Shown here: piece after piece, positions 34,745 through 44,911 of the stretch
Layout of the letters: the number at the start of each line of letters is the position of its first letter
Numbering within the stretch: position 1 is the stretch's first letter
NCBI RefSeq assembly: GCF_001274535.1
Contig: NZ_CP012410.1
Location: forward strand, 496,001 to 560,000
From: Leptotrichia sp. oral taxon 212
Lineage (GTDB): Bacteria; Fusobacteriota; Fusobacteriia; Fusobacteriales; Leptotrichiaceae
Length of the DNA: 64,000 bases
Reading direction: 5' to 3'
Notes under the pieces: generated by a model
Database searches by the model: none
What the model was told of the DNA's origin: nothing
The model's input: only the letters and a program-made list of their open reading frames with translations
Translations under genes and position numbers: made by a program

Positions 34745-36262
34745 ATGGATAATATTGAGATAGCGAATCGGATAGTGGAGCTTTCAGGTGGGAAGAGAAA
34801 TATAGTTTCAAATTCTGTCTATAAAACAGAACTGATTATAAAAGTAAAAAAAATTAATAAGATTGAAATAAGTAATTTTATGGAGATAGGGGAAGCTCTT
34901 GGTGTTACTGCGGAAGAAGGCAATATAATTAAGATACTTTTCAGGGCTGACAGAATAAATCTAATAGCAGAAGAACTTTCTAAAATAACAAGAACAAGAT
35001 TGAATGAAATAACAGAAGAAGAAAGGGAAAGAGAAAAAGAAAAAAAGGAATCACAGGATATACAGAAAATAAGTTCTGAAATTTCCCAGAAAATTGAAAA
35101 AATTGAAAAGGAAAAAATTAGTGAAGAAAGAAAGAAGGAACTGGAAGAACTGAAAAAACTGAGTCCATTGTCAAGATTTCTGAAAAAGATTCTGAATGTG
35201 TTTATTCCTCTGCTTCCTGTACTTATTGCTACGGGATTTATACATGGAATTACAAATATAGCTGATATTCTGCCTGAAGGTAGATTCTTTACAGAAACAT
35301 GGTGGTATCAGGTTTTAAAGACAATAGGCTGGATGGCATATACATATCTGCCGGTTTTTGTGTGCATGAATACAGCAAAGGAATTTAAAGGTAACAGGAT
35401 TTTAGGAGGAATTACAGGACTAATGTTTGTCAGTAATTCATCCATGCCTTTACTGAGCATGGTTAACAGATTGCCGGTAATACTTCCTTTCAGTCATAAG
35501 CCTTATTTTCCTGAAATAGGGGGATTAGTGATAGTTCTGATTGCAGGAATAATAGTGGCTTTTGTGGAAAGAGGACTGAAAAGAATAATGCCTGGAATAT
35601 TGAAAGAGGTTGTTGTTCCTTTGCTGACATTGATTATTTCAGTATTTACAGTTATTTTTTTGACACAGCCATTTGGTGGATTGCTAATAAAACAGATATA
35701 TGAAAGTCTGAATATATTGTTTGAACAGATGGAAGTTTTGGGAGGGCTTGTCCTATCTATTGTTTTTATACCTCTGTCATTGCTTGGATTACAGGGAGGG
35801 CTGCTTTCAATAAACAGTATATTAAATGACCCTGAAGGGCCTACAAAAGGACTGAACTATATTGTACCGGTTCTTATGATGGCGTCAGGAGGACAGATAG
35901 GTGCAGCAGTTGCAATATTTATTAAAACAAAGAATAAAAAAATAAAAAAAATAATAAGGAGTGCTCTTCCTGTGAGCGTAATCGGAGTATCAGAACCACT
36001 TATATACACGGTAACATTACCTCTGATACGGCCATTTATTACGGCATGTATAGGATCCGGAGCTGGAGGAACTCTGGCGGCATTTTTTAATTTGAGTACA
36101 GTAAAATCAAATATACTGGGATTTTTTGGATTTTTAACGGTTGCAAAAGGAACTCATTTCTTTTTTATAGCGGCAATGATGGGAGCATATCTTGGAGGAT
36201 TTATACTGACTTACTTTTTTGGAATAAATGAAAAAAGGATAAATGAGGTTTATGGGAAGTAG
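34745..36262 (+). CDS. PTS EIIBC (glucose superfamily) with degenerate EIIB site
   Basis: 505 residues: an EIIB-like domain (about 1-80), a charged helical linker (about 85-140), then an EIIC domain with about ten membrane segments and the conserved VIGVSEPLIYTVTLP near 416-430. In EIIB of this family a Cys in a HCATRLR-type loop carries the phosphate; the aligned region here reads NSVYKTELIIKV, with Tyr or Val in place of Cys. No EIIA or sugar enzyme is adjacent. It could be a transporter phosphorylated in trans, a sensor-like protein or a facilitator. GAGGAG precedes the ATG. Confidence 0.8.
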   Translation: MDNIEIANRIVELSGGKRNIVSNSVYKTELIIKVKKINKIEISNFMEIGEALGVTAEEGNIIKILFRADRINLIAEELSKITRTRLNEITEEEREREKEKKESQDIQKISSEISQKIEKIEKEKISEERKKELEELKKLSPLSRFLKKILNVFIPLLPVLIATGFIHGITNIADILPEGRFFTETWWYQVLKTIGWMAYTYLPVFVCMNTAKEFKGNRILGGITGLMFVSNSSMPLLSMVNRLPVILPFSHKPYFPEIGGLVIVLIAGIIVAFVERGLKRIMPGILKEVVVPLLTLIISVFTVIFLTQPFGGLLIKQIYESLNILFEQMEVLGGLVLSIVFIPLSLLGLQGGLLSINSILNDPEGPTKGLNYIVPVLMMASGGQIGAAVAIFIKTKNKKIKKIIRSALPVSVIGVSEPLIYTVTLPLIRPFITACIGSGAGGTLAAFFNLSTVKSNILGFFGFLTVAKGTHFFFIAAMMGAYLGGFILTYFFGINEKRINEVYGK

Positions 36263-36270
36263 TAAAAACG

Positions 36271-36310
36271 ATAATGGGGGGAGAGTATTCTCCCTATTGT
36301 TTTATTTTTT
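36271..36310 (+). terminator. Terminator after the PTS gene
   Basis: GGGAGA (36279-36284) and TCTCCC (36289-36294) form a short GC stem with flanking AT pairs, followed by TTGTTTTATTTTTT. Confidence 0.7.
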
Positions 36311-36372
36311 CCCCCACTCTTGACAAAGAGCCAAAATAAATAGAAAATTCGTAAATAAAGAAAAAAAGCTAA

Positions 36373-36510
36373 TCATTAGCACAAAAACTATCTAAAGTTC
36401 CTTTTTTTAGCGATCAAGGATTTAAAAATTATTTAAATTCGCGAAAAATTACTAAAGTAACTTCTGATACATATAAAAATTATTTAGAAATTATAAAGGG
36501 GGCTATATGA
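36373..36510 (+). pseudogene. Toxin C-terminal stub (45 residues)
   Basis: An open frame without start codon translates as SLAQKLSKVPFFSDQG and continues to IIKGAI, ending in TGA 36508-36510 that overlaps the next ATG (ATGA). The coupling to a downstream small gene is the same as for intact toxin/immunity pairs in the window. Interpreted as the remnant of a toxin tip whose body was lost. Family not recognised. Confidence 0.5.
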
Positions 36511-37076
36511 TGTCAAGTAAAATATTTAAGAAATGGTATGAAATAAATATTTATCTTATCATACTGTTTTCAATATGGATATATCTTCTAATGAACGGGG
36601 TTTTATTTGTACCTTATAAGTATTATTATTACTCTACAGCTGTTGAAAATACAAGTATCTATGACATAGAGATTCTTAATAAAAAAATTTTTTTGAGTAT
36701 CTTTGATGACAGCCGTTCTGCCATTCCATTTAGAAATAGACAGGCAATGACATTAGAAACTTTGATAGACAGGGAAACTGAGAAAATAAAACTGATATCA
36801 ATTGTTATACAAGGTGAAAGAGGAAATAAGATATATGAAAAAAATTTTAATGAAAAAATTTTAACATTGAAAAAATATATTTTAGAAAACAATGTATCAA
36901 ATAAAGAGAATGGACAATATAAATACGACCTCATATTCAAAAATAAAAATTTAAAAGCAAGATGGAATAAATTTATAAAAGTGAAAGTAACATTTGAAAG
37001 TGGGGGAGAAATTTTTACAAAAGAATTTAAATTAGATAGAAAAGTTAATGAAAATACAGTTGTGATAATCAATTAG
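36507..37076 (+). CDS. Candidate membrane-anchored immunity protein
   Basis: 189 residues; AAAGGGGG precedes the overlapping ATG. One N-terminal membrane segment (about 14-35) anchors a soluble, charged domain, probably periplasmic. Very AT-rich. Starts within the stop of the toxin stub, so it was translationally coupled to a toxin. No named family recognised. Confidence 0.55.
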   Translation: MMSSKIFKKWYEINIYLIILFSIWIYLLMNGVLFVPYKYYYYSTAVENTSIYDIEILNKKIFLSIFDDSRSAIPFRNRQAMTLETLIDRETEKIKLISIVIQGERGNKIYEKNFNEKILTLKKYILENNVSNKENGQYKYDLIFKNKNLKARWNKFIKVKVTFESGGEIFTKEFKLDRKVNENTVVIIN

Positions 37077-37092
37077 AAGGATTGTGGTAGGA

Positions 37093-37206
37093 ATGATACA
37101 GAAATTAAAAAAAATTTTATTTGGTATATCAGTTGGATTCATGATATTTTTTGATTTGTTATTATTAGTTTTAATAGGCTACTGGTTTTATTTTGAATAT
37201 TTTTAA
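37093..37206 (+). CDS. Small membrane protein, 37 residues
   Basis: ATG 37093 after GTAGGA opens a frame of 37 residues, MIQKLKKILFGISVGF followed by a hydrophobic helix through GYWFYFEYF. A single membrane segment with a basic N-terminus. It may be a real small gene or the remnant of an immunity protein. Confidence 0.45.
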   Translation: MIQKLKKILFGISVGFMIFFDLLLLVLIGYWFYFEYF

Positions 37207-37321
37207 TAATTTATTATTTCAATATTATATTGGAAAATTAAAAAAGGAAATGGAAGGTATAAAAAAACTTAGTGGAAAAGATAGAGAAAAGAAAATCAAA
37301 AATATACTGGAGAAGAAATGA
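37202..37321 (+). pseudogene. Possible second toxin stub (about 39 residues)
   Basis: A frame running through NNLLFQYYIGKLKKEMEG and ending NILEKK stops at TGA 37319-37321, overlapping the ATG at 37318 (ATGA). The charged helical tail and coupled start mirror the other toxin/immunity joints, but the fragment is short and partly overlaps the small membrane gene. An alternative is a real 23-residue gene from ATG 37250. Confidence 0.35.
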
Positions 37322-37644
37322 AGAAAGAGGAAATAAAGAAAAAATTCTTAAACAAAAAACATATAGAAATGTTTTTATTATTGGATATTACATTTTTTAT
37401 TAACTATTTATTTGATACTTATATTAATGATTTTAGAATAGTTTTAATATTATGGATAATATTTAAAGTAATAAATTTTATTTGTTATATCTACTATTTC
37501 TTATTTCTTTTATGTGTAGAAATTTTTATAAAAAATGAAAAGATAAAAATTATAATTGAAAAAATATCTACATATTTGTATTTTATAGTTAGCATTAAAA
37601 TATTATTTTTTATCTATAAAATGTATTTTTTACCTGTTGGATAA
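37318..37644 (+). CDS. Small hydrophobic membrane protein, possible immunity
   Basis: 108 residues with three predicted membrane segments (about 17-36, 40-72, 83-105) and GGAGAAG before the ATG. Extremely AT-rich. Coupled to the preceding short frame. In a toxin/immunity array a polytopic small protein could protect against an inner-membrane-active toxin; this is position-based inference. Confidence 0.45.
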   Translation: MKKEEIKKKFLNKKHIEMFLLLDITFFINYLFDTYINDFRIVLILWIIFKVINFICYIYYFLFLLCVEIFIKNEKIKIIIEKISTYLYFIVSIKILFFIYKMYFLPVG

Positions 37645-37657
37645 AAGGAGACTATGT

Positions 37658-37877
37658 ATGAATTATTTTGATATACTGTTTTTTAGTAATATATTTTTTT
37701 GAATACTATACAAATTATGGATTTTCAAATTTATTAGAAAAATATTTTCTAATAAATGTACCGTTTTTTATAGTAGCATATCTTTTAGCTTTATTAGAAA
37801 AAAGGATGAAATATCAATTAAAATATATGAAGTTTATAATATATACGATGTTTATTTCAATTTTGCTAAATATTTAA
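37658..37877 (+). pseudogene. Small membrane protein with probable frameshift
   Basis: AAAGGAG precedes ATG 37658, whose frame stops after 14 codons. A frame offset by one base (from TTG 37668) runs to 37877 with two hydrophobic helices and KRMKYQLKYMKF. Removing one T from the TTTT at 37666-37669 would join them into about 72 residues. A disrupted or phase-variable small membrane gene is the simplest reading. Confidence 0.45.
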
Positions 37878-37890
37878 AATTTATAATAAC

Positions 37891-40800
37891 AAAGTTGCTA
37901 TAGTAACAGACATAAGCGGATTTTATGGAAGTGAATACTTCCTTGACAGGGCAGGATTTAAGGAGGACTGGAACAGGACAAAGCTTCTAGGGGATGCATA
38001 CTATGAAAGCCTGCTTGTAGAACAGATGCTTACTGAAAAACTTGGGACAAGATATATAAACGGAATGTCAGGAAGCGAACTTATGAAGAGCCTGATAGAC
38101 AATGCCGTCAGTGCAGGAAAGGACCTGAATCTCGGACAGGGGGTGGCACTTACAAGGGAGCAGATAAACGGACTGAAAAATGACATACTCTGGTATGAAT
38201 ATCAGACAGTAAACGGAGTAAGAACACTTGTGCCTAAGATATACCTGTCAAAGGCGACACTTGAAAGACTGGAAACAGACGGAAGAAGCAGAATATATGG
38301 AACAGACTTTACTGTAATAAGTTCAGGAAAGGAAATAAACAACAGGGGACAGAAGATAGGAAGCGATACGGGAATTACCCTGATAAAGGGAAGCAGGGTA
38401 ACGAATGAAATGCTTGCAGGTGAAAGAGGAGAAATAGCAGGAAGACAGATACAGATAGAGGCATCTGTCGGAAATATAGAGAACATAGGCGGAAAGATAT
38501 CAGGAGAAGAGATAAACCTCATTGCGAAGAAGGGCAACATTGTAAATGACGGAGTGAAGCAGAGAAACGGATATCAGATTGATAAAAACAATCATACACA
38601 GTATGAGACTGTGTCCAATGTAGGAGAAATAACAGGAAACAGTGTATACCTTGAAGCAAATGACTACAATACGACAGGAGGGGCACTTCTTACAAAGAAC
38701 CTTGCCCTGAACCTTAAGGGGGATATAAATGCCGATGCTATGGAACTTAAGGGGAATGACAGGTTCGGAGACAGCAGGAACTATCAGAAGTACAGCTCAA
38801 AGGAACATGTAGGTTCGGCAATAGTGACAGAAAAGGTTACAGGAACTGTGGGTGACATAAACCTTAGAGGTTCCGCATTCATAGCTGAAAACGGTGACAA
38901 GATAAATATAGGTAATGTAAGGGTGGAGTCTGCAGTAAATGAATATGACACTGAAAGCAGAAGCAAAAGCAGGGGCATGCTTTCAAGCAGAAAGAGCTAT
39001 ACAGAAAGCCATACGGAAGAAAATGCAGCAGGGAACTTTAAGATAGGCTCAAATGCCCACATATCAGGTACAGTTACATCAGTCGGAAGTAATGTATATC
39101 TTGGAGAGAATACCTATGTAGGTGGAAAAGTTACTACGGATTCAAGACAGCTCCATAACAGCTACTATCATGAAGAAAGCAGGAGAGGGTTTAATGCCGG
39201 TGCAGGAAAGGGAAGCGTAAGTGCAGGATATGGAAAGAATGAAAGCACATACAGGGAAACAGGCACAGTGAATGCAAAATCAACACTTCATGTTGGCAAT
39301 AACTCGGTACTTAATAGCGGAGCTGAAATAACGGCAACGGACTTTGAACATGGAAAGATAGAGATAAACAATGGAAATGTAATATACGGAGCAAGAAAGG
39401 ACACAAAAGATGTAACATCAACATCAAAAAGTACAAACATAGGGATAACGGCAAAGGTAACGAGCCCTGCACTGGACAGGATAAAGCAGGCGGAAGGTGC
39501 AGTGAAGCAGGCTAAGGAAGGTGACTATACAGGAGGCACAGTAAATGCCATAAATTTTGTTACCGGGACAGTGAAGGGACTAAGGGATAATATAAGGTCA
39601 AAAGATGGAAAACCTGCACGGATGGACGATATCAGGAAGGGTGAATTCAAGGTAAACAATGACTTCTATATTTCAGGAAGTGTAAACGTGGCCTTCAACA
39701 AATCAAAGTCTGAATCGTCATCACATACAGAAAGTGCAGTGGTAACTACAATAACAGGTATTGATAAGGATTCGGGCATAACGTACAATAATGTTGATAA
39801 CATAACGTATAAGGGAACACAGGCAAAGGATACGAAGTTTGTATACAATGACGTAAAGAACATAACGAAGGAATCAGTGGAACTTCATAACTCCTACAGA
39901 AGCAGTTCCAGAGGAATGGGAGTAGGAGTAAATACATCCTTCGGTTCAGATGGAAAGGCGAAAGGTACAACTGTAAACATATCTGCAAGCAGAAGTAATT
40001 CAAATACAGATGAAACGATACATCATAATGGAAGTTTCACCAATGTGGATGAAGTACATAACAACACAGGAACAATGATAATAAGGGGCTTCAACCAGGA
40101 AGGTGGAAAGGTAACAGGAAACATTGGAAAGCTTGAGATAGAGTCAGTACAGAATACGAGCACAACGACAGGAAGCAGCAGGGGTGTAAACATAGGAATA
40201 AGCTCCTCAGGAGTGCCAACATCAGGAAGCATAAATGCGGGCAGAACAAACGGAAGCAGAGCCTATGTAGATAAGCAGAGTACATTTGTCATAGGAGAAG
40301 GAAGCAGTTTAACAATAGGAAGAGTAGAAAATACAGGAGCCATAATAGGCAAGGAAGGGAACTCAGGCCTAAAGATAGACGAATATACAGGAAAAGATAT
40401 ACATAATCATGATACAATGAAGACTGTGGGAATAACTGCAGGAACAGATGGAGCAGGAGTAAACTATGAAAACAGCGTGAAGGAAGGCATAACAAGAAAC
40501 ACTGTCATAGGAAGTCCTGAAATAGGAAGAGCTGAAGGAGCGCCTATAAATACTGACATAAGTAAAGCCAATGAAACAACAAGGGAAGAGCATAGAAAAA
40601 CGAATGTATTTTTGGAGCCGCAGACGATAGACTATGCAATGAATCCAGGCAAGTTCAAAGAAGACTTTGAAGTTGCAGTTCTTGAAGGGAAGGCGACAGG
40701 GGAAGCGATACTGAAGACAATAGAGAACCTTGTGAACGGAAGAAAGAGCAGCGACATGGCAGACCCCGAAAGAAGGACTCTTAATGAAATAAAGGAAAGC

Positions 40801-42327
40801 ATAATAAGGGTAAAGACGGCACCGCAGATGGAAAGTATAGCCGAAGCAAAAGACCTTAACTCACCTGATGTGCTTAAGGAACTCGGTATAGCCGCGATAG
40901 AAAAATACGACCCGTATGACCCTAATCTTCCGATAAAAATAAGACAGAGAGTGGAAAAGACACTTGAGGATGGAAAAGTTCCCGGAGTATTTTATGACGA
41001 GATTACAAACAAGATATTTGTGTATAAGGGAATGGAAGATGACTTAGAAATACGTGCAGGGATAGCAAGGGAATGGAAGATATCTGAAGACCTTAAGGAC
41101 GGAAAAGGCAAGCCGAATGAAGAAGGCAGACTGAAAGCGACGGTAGCAGGGGAACTGGCTTATGATGACATGATGAAGCGGGGACGTGAAGGGAAGACAG
41201 GAAGCATAAGTACAGACAGGTTTGCAGATGCCGTAATGGATGAAGACAGTGAGGTTACTGCGGATTTTACCCGTAATCAAACAAAAAAAGGCATTAAAGA
41301 ATTAGGTGAAATTTGGAATAAATTAGAAAAAGGGGATATGAAAGGGGTAAAGGAACAAGGAAGCAGACTTTTTGGAAAAGTAACAAAAGTTCTTAAAAAT
41401 GATATGAACAACCTTCTCTATGGTGGACCTAAAAAAGCTTTTCAGACAGTAAATGAATCTGTCACTGCAGTAAAAGAAGAAATAATAATACCAGGTGCAA
41501 AAGCATATGCAAATTACAGGAAAAAGGAACGTCAGAAGGCAGAACGTAAAAAAGAGGAAAAGAAAAAACATCAACAGCAGAAAAAAGAACAGGTTAAAAG
41601 AGAACAGGAGAAAAGAGACAAGGAAGGTATTGAAGCACAGGAAAATAAATACAAGGGAACCAGAACGGTAGATAAGGATACATATGATTATTTGTCAGAT
41701 TTATCAAAGGATCCAGAAAAAAGATATGCATTGCATGATTACAGTATAGAGCTTGTAAAAGAAGAAAATGGCAGATATACTATACTTGAAAAACTAGGAG
41801 ATAGTAGAACCAAAGCAACACAGGATTACCTTGCAATGAAATATACAAGAGGTTCGAAGAAAGAAGTGACTAATTCTTGGACACTGGAAGAAGTGAGAAA
41901 GGAAATAGAACAGGGGAAGGCAGTGTCAAGTACAAGACTTCTGTTTATAACTGGCTATGGAATAAATAAAGAAGCGGCAGATAAGAATGCAGATAAGAAA
42001 CTTGAGATGTTTGGAGAAGGAGCAGGACAGACAATAACAGGAACTGTAAGAACATTAATAGGAGGAAAAACTGTAGTAGCAGGATTAGCTACCTGTGTTG
42101 AAACAGTAGGAGTAGGCTGTCTTGGGGCAGGAGTAGGTTTAGGAAATGTAACGCATGGAGGAAATGATGTCATAACGGGAATACAGAAAGCAGGACACGC
42201 ACTGTCAGATTCAGGCTATCCGATAAAAGGAAATGTAGGAGCAGAATATTCCAGACTAAAAAAGGAAAAGGTCCAAGTGTCTCAGCTGAGAACCAGTATA
42301 GGATATACAATCCGGGAGTATCATTAA
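37891..42327 (+). pseudogene. 5'-truncated TpsA/CdiA-like backbone with pretoxin region
   Basis: Open frame with no native start or TPS secretion domain. It begins KVAIVTDISGFYG and LGDAYYESLLVEQMLTEK, a segment typical of the middle of hemagglutinin/CdiA proteins, continues through fibre repeats and NFKIGSNAHISGTVTSV, and ends with pretoxin sequences: IAAIEKYDPYDPNLP, the boundary motif RFADAVMDEDSEVT near 41250, a Lys/Glu-rich linker and the glycine-rich VAGLATCVETVGVGCLG segment. The frame ends at 42327 because of a shift near 42258-42263, disconnecting the toxin tip. An internal ATG at 38026 could start translation but would lack export. Likely a silent donor for recombination. Confidence 0.75.
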
Positions 42328-43097
42328 TCAAGGCAATAGGCGGTACAGAAGATGACTATAATGTCCTGAATATGTATATGGGAATGGCATTACCATATGC
42401 GATAAGCTATAATTCAATATTTAATAGCCCAAGCTCAACAGGAAATTCTGGTGGAAATACTGCAAGCAAGTCTTCAGAAAAAACTTATACACTGAATTCA
42501 TCAAAATCGAATTGGAATTTTGACTCAGAAATTCCAAAAACAGTAGTAAAAAATTCTGAAGGTAATTATGAATTAGGTAGAGGTAATGAATGGAACTTTG
42601 ATACTAAATATAATATTCCGTATACTGAAACTGGAAACAAAGGGCAAGGATTAGTTTCTGTTCCAAGTTATGATGCTGTAACAAATGATTATAGCAGAAA
42701 TTATGATGTTTTTTATCGTACAATTTCTGAAAAACATTATAAACGTTTATTAAAAAGTGGAAATTTACCACCAAGTGGCGAAACTAGTATTGCAGAAAAT
42801 GCAGAATATAGTGAAGAGTATACTGGAATAAATTTAGAATTTAAATTAAAACCTGGAACAGATAAACAATTTGAAAAAATAGGTGTAAGGAATAATAATG
42901 GTGATATATTAACGGATAGATATCCTAATATGAAGGAATCTTTTCCTGGATGGAAAAGATATGGATATATACAATTTAAAGAGGAAGGAAATCAAATAAC
43001 TAGAAATTTAGGTGATGGAAAAGGATTGGAAATATTTAATAAAAACATAAAAGAAATTAATTTTAGAAAGGAAATAATAAAAAATGGAGAAAAATAG
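42264..43097 (+). pseudogene. ART-like polymorphic toxin tip, out of frame with its backbone
   Basis: The frame resumes after an A6 run with GKGPSVSAENQYRIYNPGV, matching continuation of the backbone, and runs to 43097 (ATG 42372 is only an internal start). The tip contains DVFYRTISEKHYKRLLKSG, then GETSIAENAEYSEEY, LEFKLKPGTDKQFEKIGV and LGDGKGLEIFNKNI. This order is familiar from a family of Rhs/CDI toxin tips that look like ADP-ribosyltransferases. The biochemical call is tentative. It overlaps the downstream gene by 14 bases. Confidence 0.6.
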
Positions 43098-43620
43098 TCT
43101 TGAAGAATTGAAAAAATTAATGTTGAAAAAATATAGAAAAGAAATAAGCTTTCAACAATTACAAAAGGAATTTTTAAAAAATGATGATGAAAGAATAGAG
43201 TATATAAAAACAGAGTTGGAAAAAGCATATTATGAAAAAAATGGAAAAAGTATAAATACTCTGATTTTAGCGATATATATGTTTAAATTATATAGTGAAA
43301 AATTTGTTGACGTTTTATGTAAATTAACAAAAGAAGAATGGCACGAAAAACATGAAGATATAGTGTTTTATCTTCAGAAAATGGAATTACCTTCTACAAT
43401 AGACTGTATATATAATCTAGCAATTTCAAATTTTGAAAAATACCGTTGGGATGATAATTTTGCATTAGTAAGAAAATGCTGTTTTGCTTTAGGAGATATA
43501 AATACTCCTAAGGCGAAAGAAAAATTGGAATTATTATTACAAAGTGATGAAGAAATGATAAGAGAACATGCAATGGAACAGTTGAACAGATGTGACTTTA
43601 CAAATAAGGATGTCGAATGA
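43084..43620 (+). CDS. Helical-repeat (HEAT-like) immunity protein candidate
   Basis: 178 residues, start overlapping the toxin end by 14 bases (GGAAATAATAAAA upstream, weak ribosome binding site, so coupling is likely). Predicted all-helical. The second half (VRKCCFALGDINTPKAKEKLELLLQ, then EMIREHAMEQLNRC is the next helix pair) shows HEAT-like repeat pairs. Similar helical-repeat proteins accompany toxin tips of the preceding type. Cytoplasmic. Confidence 0.6.
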   Translation: MEKNSLEELKKLMLKKYRKEISFQQLQKEFLKNDDERIEYIKTELEKAYYEKNGKSINTLILAIYMFKLYSEKFVDVLCKLTKEEWHEKHEDIVFYLQKMELPSTIDCIYNLAISNFEKYRWDDNFALVRKCCFALGDINTPKAKEKLELLLQSDEEMIREHAMEQLNRCDFTNKDVE

Positions 43621-44192
43621 AAGGATTAATTATGAAAAAAGAAGAGGAAAGAAATATTTATGCAGTATTTGATGAAAAGACGATAAGAGTTTATCAGGCG
43701 TATAATAATGAAATAGCAGATGAGGCTTTAAAATTAGGAAAGTTTGGAAGTAAATTCAGCCTTACAAGAATGACCTGGATAAAACCATCATTTTTATGGA
43801 TGATGTACAGAAGTGGTTGGGCTAGTAAGCAAGGACAGGAAAGAATATTGGCAATAGACCTGAAAAGGGAAGGATTTGATGAAATAGTGAAAAATTCTGT
43901 ACTTTCATCTTTTAGAGAAGTTTCTGATTTATCTAAGGAAGAATGGAAAGAAAAAATGGAAAATTCAGAAGTAAGATGTCAGTGGGATCCAGACAGGGAT
44001 ATTTACGGCAATCCAATAGGAAGAAGAGCAATACAGTTAGGCATAAAGGGAGAAATGGTAAAAAAATATATAAATGACTGGATTGTAAATATAACGGATA
44101 TAACAGATAAAGTTATTGAGATGAGAAACAGCATTCAAAATGGAACTTTTTCAGAAGTTATGCTTCCTGAAGAAAAAAAATATATTATTTAG
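43617..44192 (+). CDS. DUF4291 family protein
   Basis: 191 residues. The N-terminal half is a close match to DUF4291: IYAVFDEKTIRVYQAYN, RMTWIKPSFLWMMYRSGWA, QERILAIDLKREGF, and QWDPDRDIYGNPIGRRAIQ. The ATG overlaps the immunity gene stop (ATGA). Biochemical function of DUF4291 is not known to me. Its base use is closer to the chromosome than to the toxins. Coupling to a toxin/immunity pair is notable and may reflect a defensive or modifying role, or chance capture. Confidence 0.8.
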   Translation: MKGLIMKKEEERNIYAVFDEKTIRVYQAYNNEIADEALKLGKFGSKFSLTRMTWIKPSFLWMMYRSGWASKQGQERILAIDLKREGFDEIVKNSVLSSFREVSDLSKEEWKEKMENSEVRCQWDPDRDIYGNPIGRRAIQLGIKGEMVKKYINDWIVNITDITDKVIEMRNSIQNGTFSEVMLPEEKKYII

Positions 44193-44204
44193 TTGTATAT
44201 TTTC

Positions 44205-44240
44205 AAATAATCGTTGTTGTAAAAGACAGCGATTATTTTT
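44205..44240 (+). terminator. Terminator after DUF4291 gene
   Basis: AAATAATCG (44205-44213) pairs with CGATTATTT (44230-44238), with TGT/ACA pairing inside the loop, followed by T residues. Confidence 0.7.
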
Positions 44241-44283
44241 CCTCATATTGAAAAATAACCCAACCTTCAGAAAAATCAGTTAA

Positions 44284-44895
44284 ACCAATGTGAAACGAAT
44301 ATCTGAAAATCAAAATAATATTTATAATATTGAACTGAATAATGGAATGATACCAGGTTACACTTTAACTAGAAACAGTAATATTAAAGTTACTGCTGAT
44401 GAAAATAAAATAAATAGCCATCAAAAAACAGTAACCCCAGGATCCAATAAAAAATCACCTATTTCAGGAGGACATGATTTAAAAGCATTAGATGATTTTT
44501 TTATGAGTGAACTAGATATTCAAAATGAGAAAGTTGTAAATATACCTAAATTTAAAATAAAAAATGTTAAAGATTTAGGAAATGGAATTTATGAAGTGGA
44601 TTATTTAAAATTGGCAGAAGATAGAGGAAGTACAGAAATACGGTATAGAGAAAATTTACGTCCTAAGACAGTACTTGATCCTGAAATACATAATATTGAA
44701 ATTTTAACAAAAAAAGTTCTTAATAAAGTGCAAGATGTTATAACGCAGGATGATGTTGATAGAGCACTTACAAGTCGGAACGCAGTTCCTTTGGATATAA
44801 GTATTGACGGAATGAAAATTAGGACATATATTCGAGCGAATCCTAAAACAGGAGAAATAAATATAGAAAATTATCATCTTGATACAACTAGGTGA
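44284..44895 (+). pseudogene. Orphan EndoU-like RNase toxin tip
   Basis: Fragment starting just after a stop at 44281-44283 with no ribosome binding site; GTG 44290 is not a convincing start. The C-terminal domain resembles bacterial EndoU nuclease: KKSPISGGHDLKAL with the GGH histidine near residue 61, a mid region NGIYEVDYLKLAEDRG, RPKTVLDPEIHNIE with a candidate catalytic Lys, and GMKIRTYIRANPKTGEINI at the end. EndoU toxins cleave tRNA or other RNA in target cells. Without an export domain it is a silent cassette. Confidence 0.65.
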
Positions 44896-44911
44896 AAGGA
44901 AGGAGAATAAA

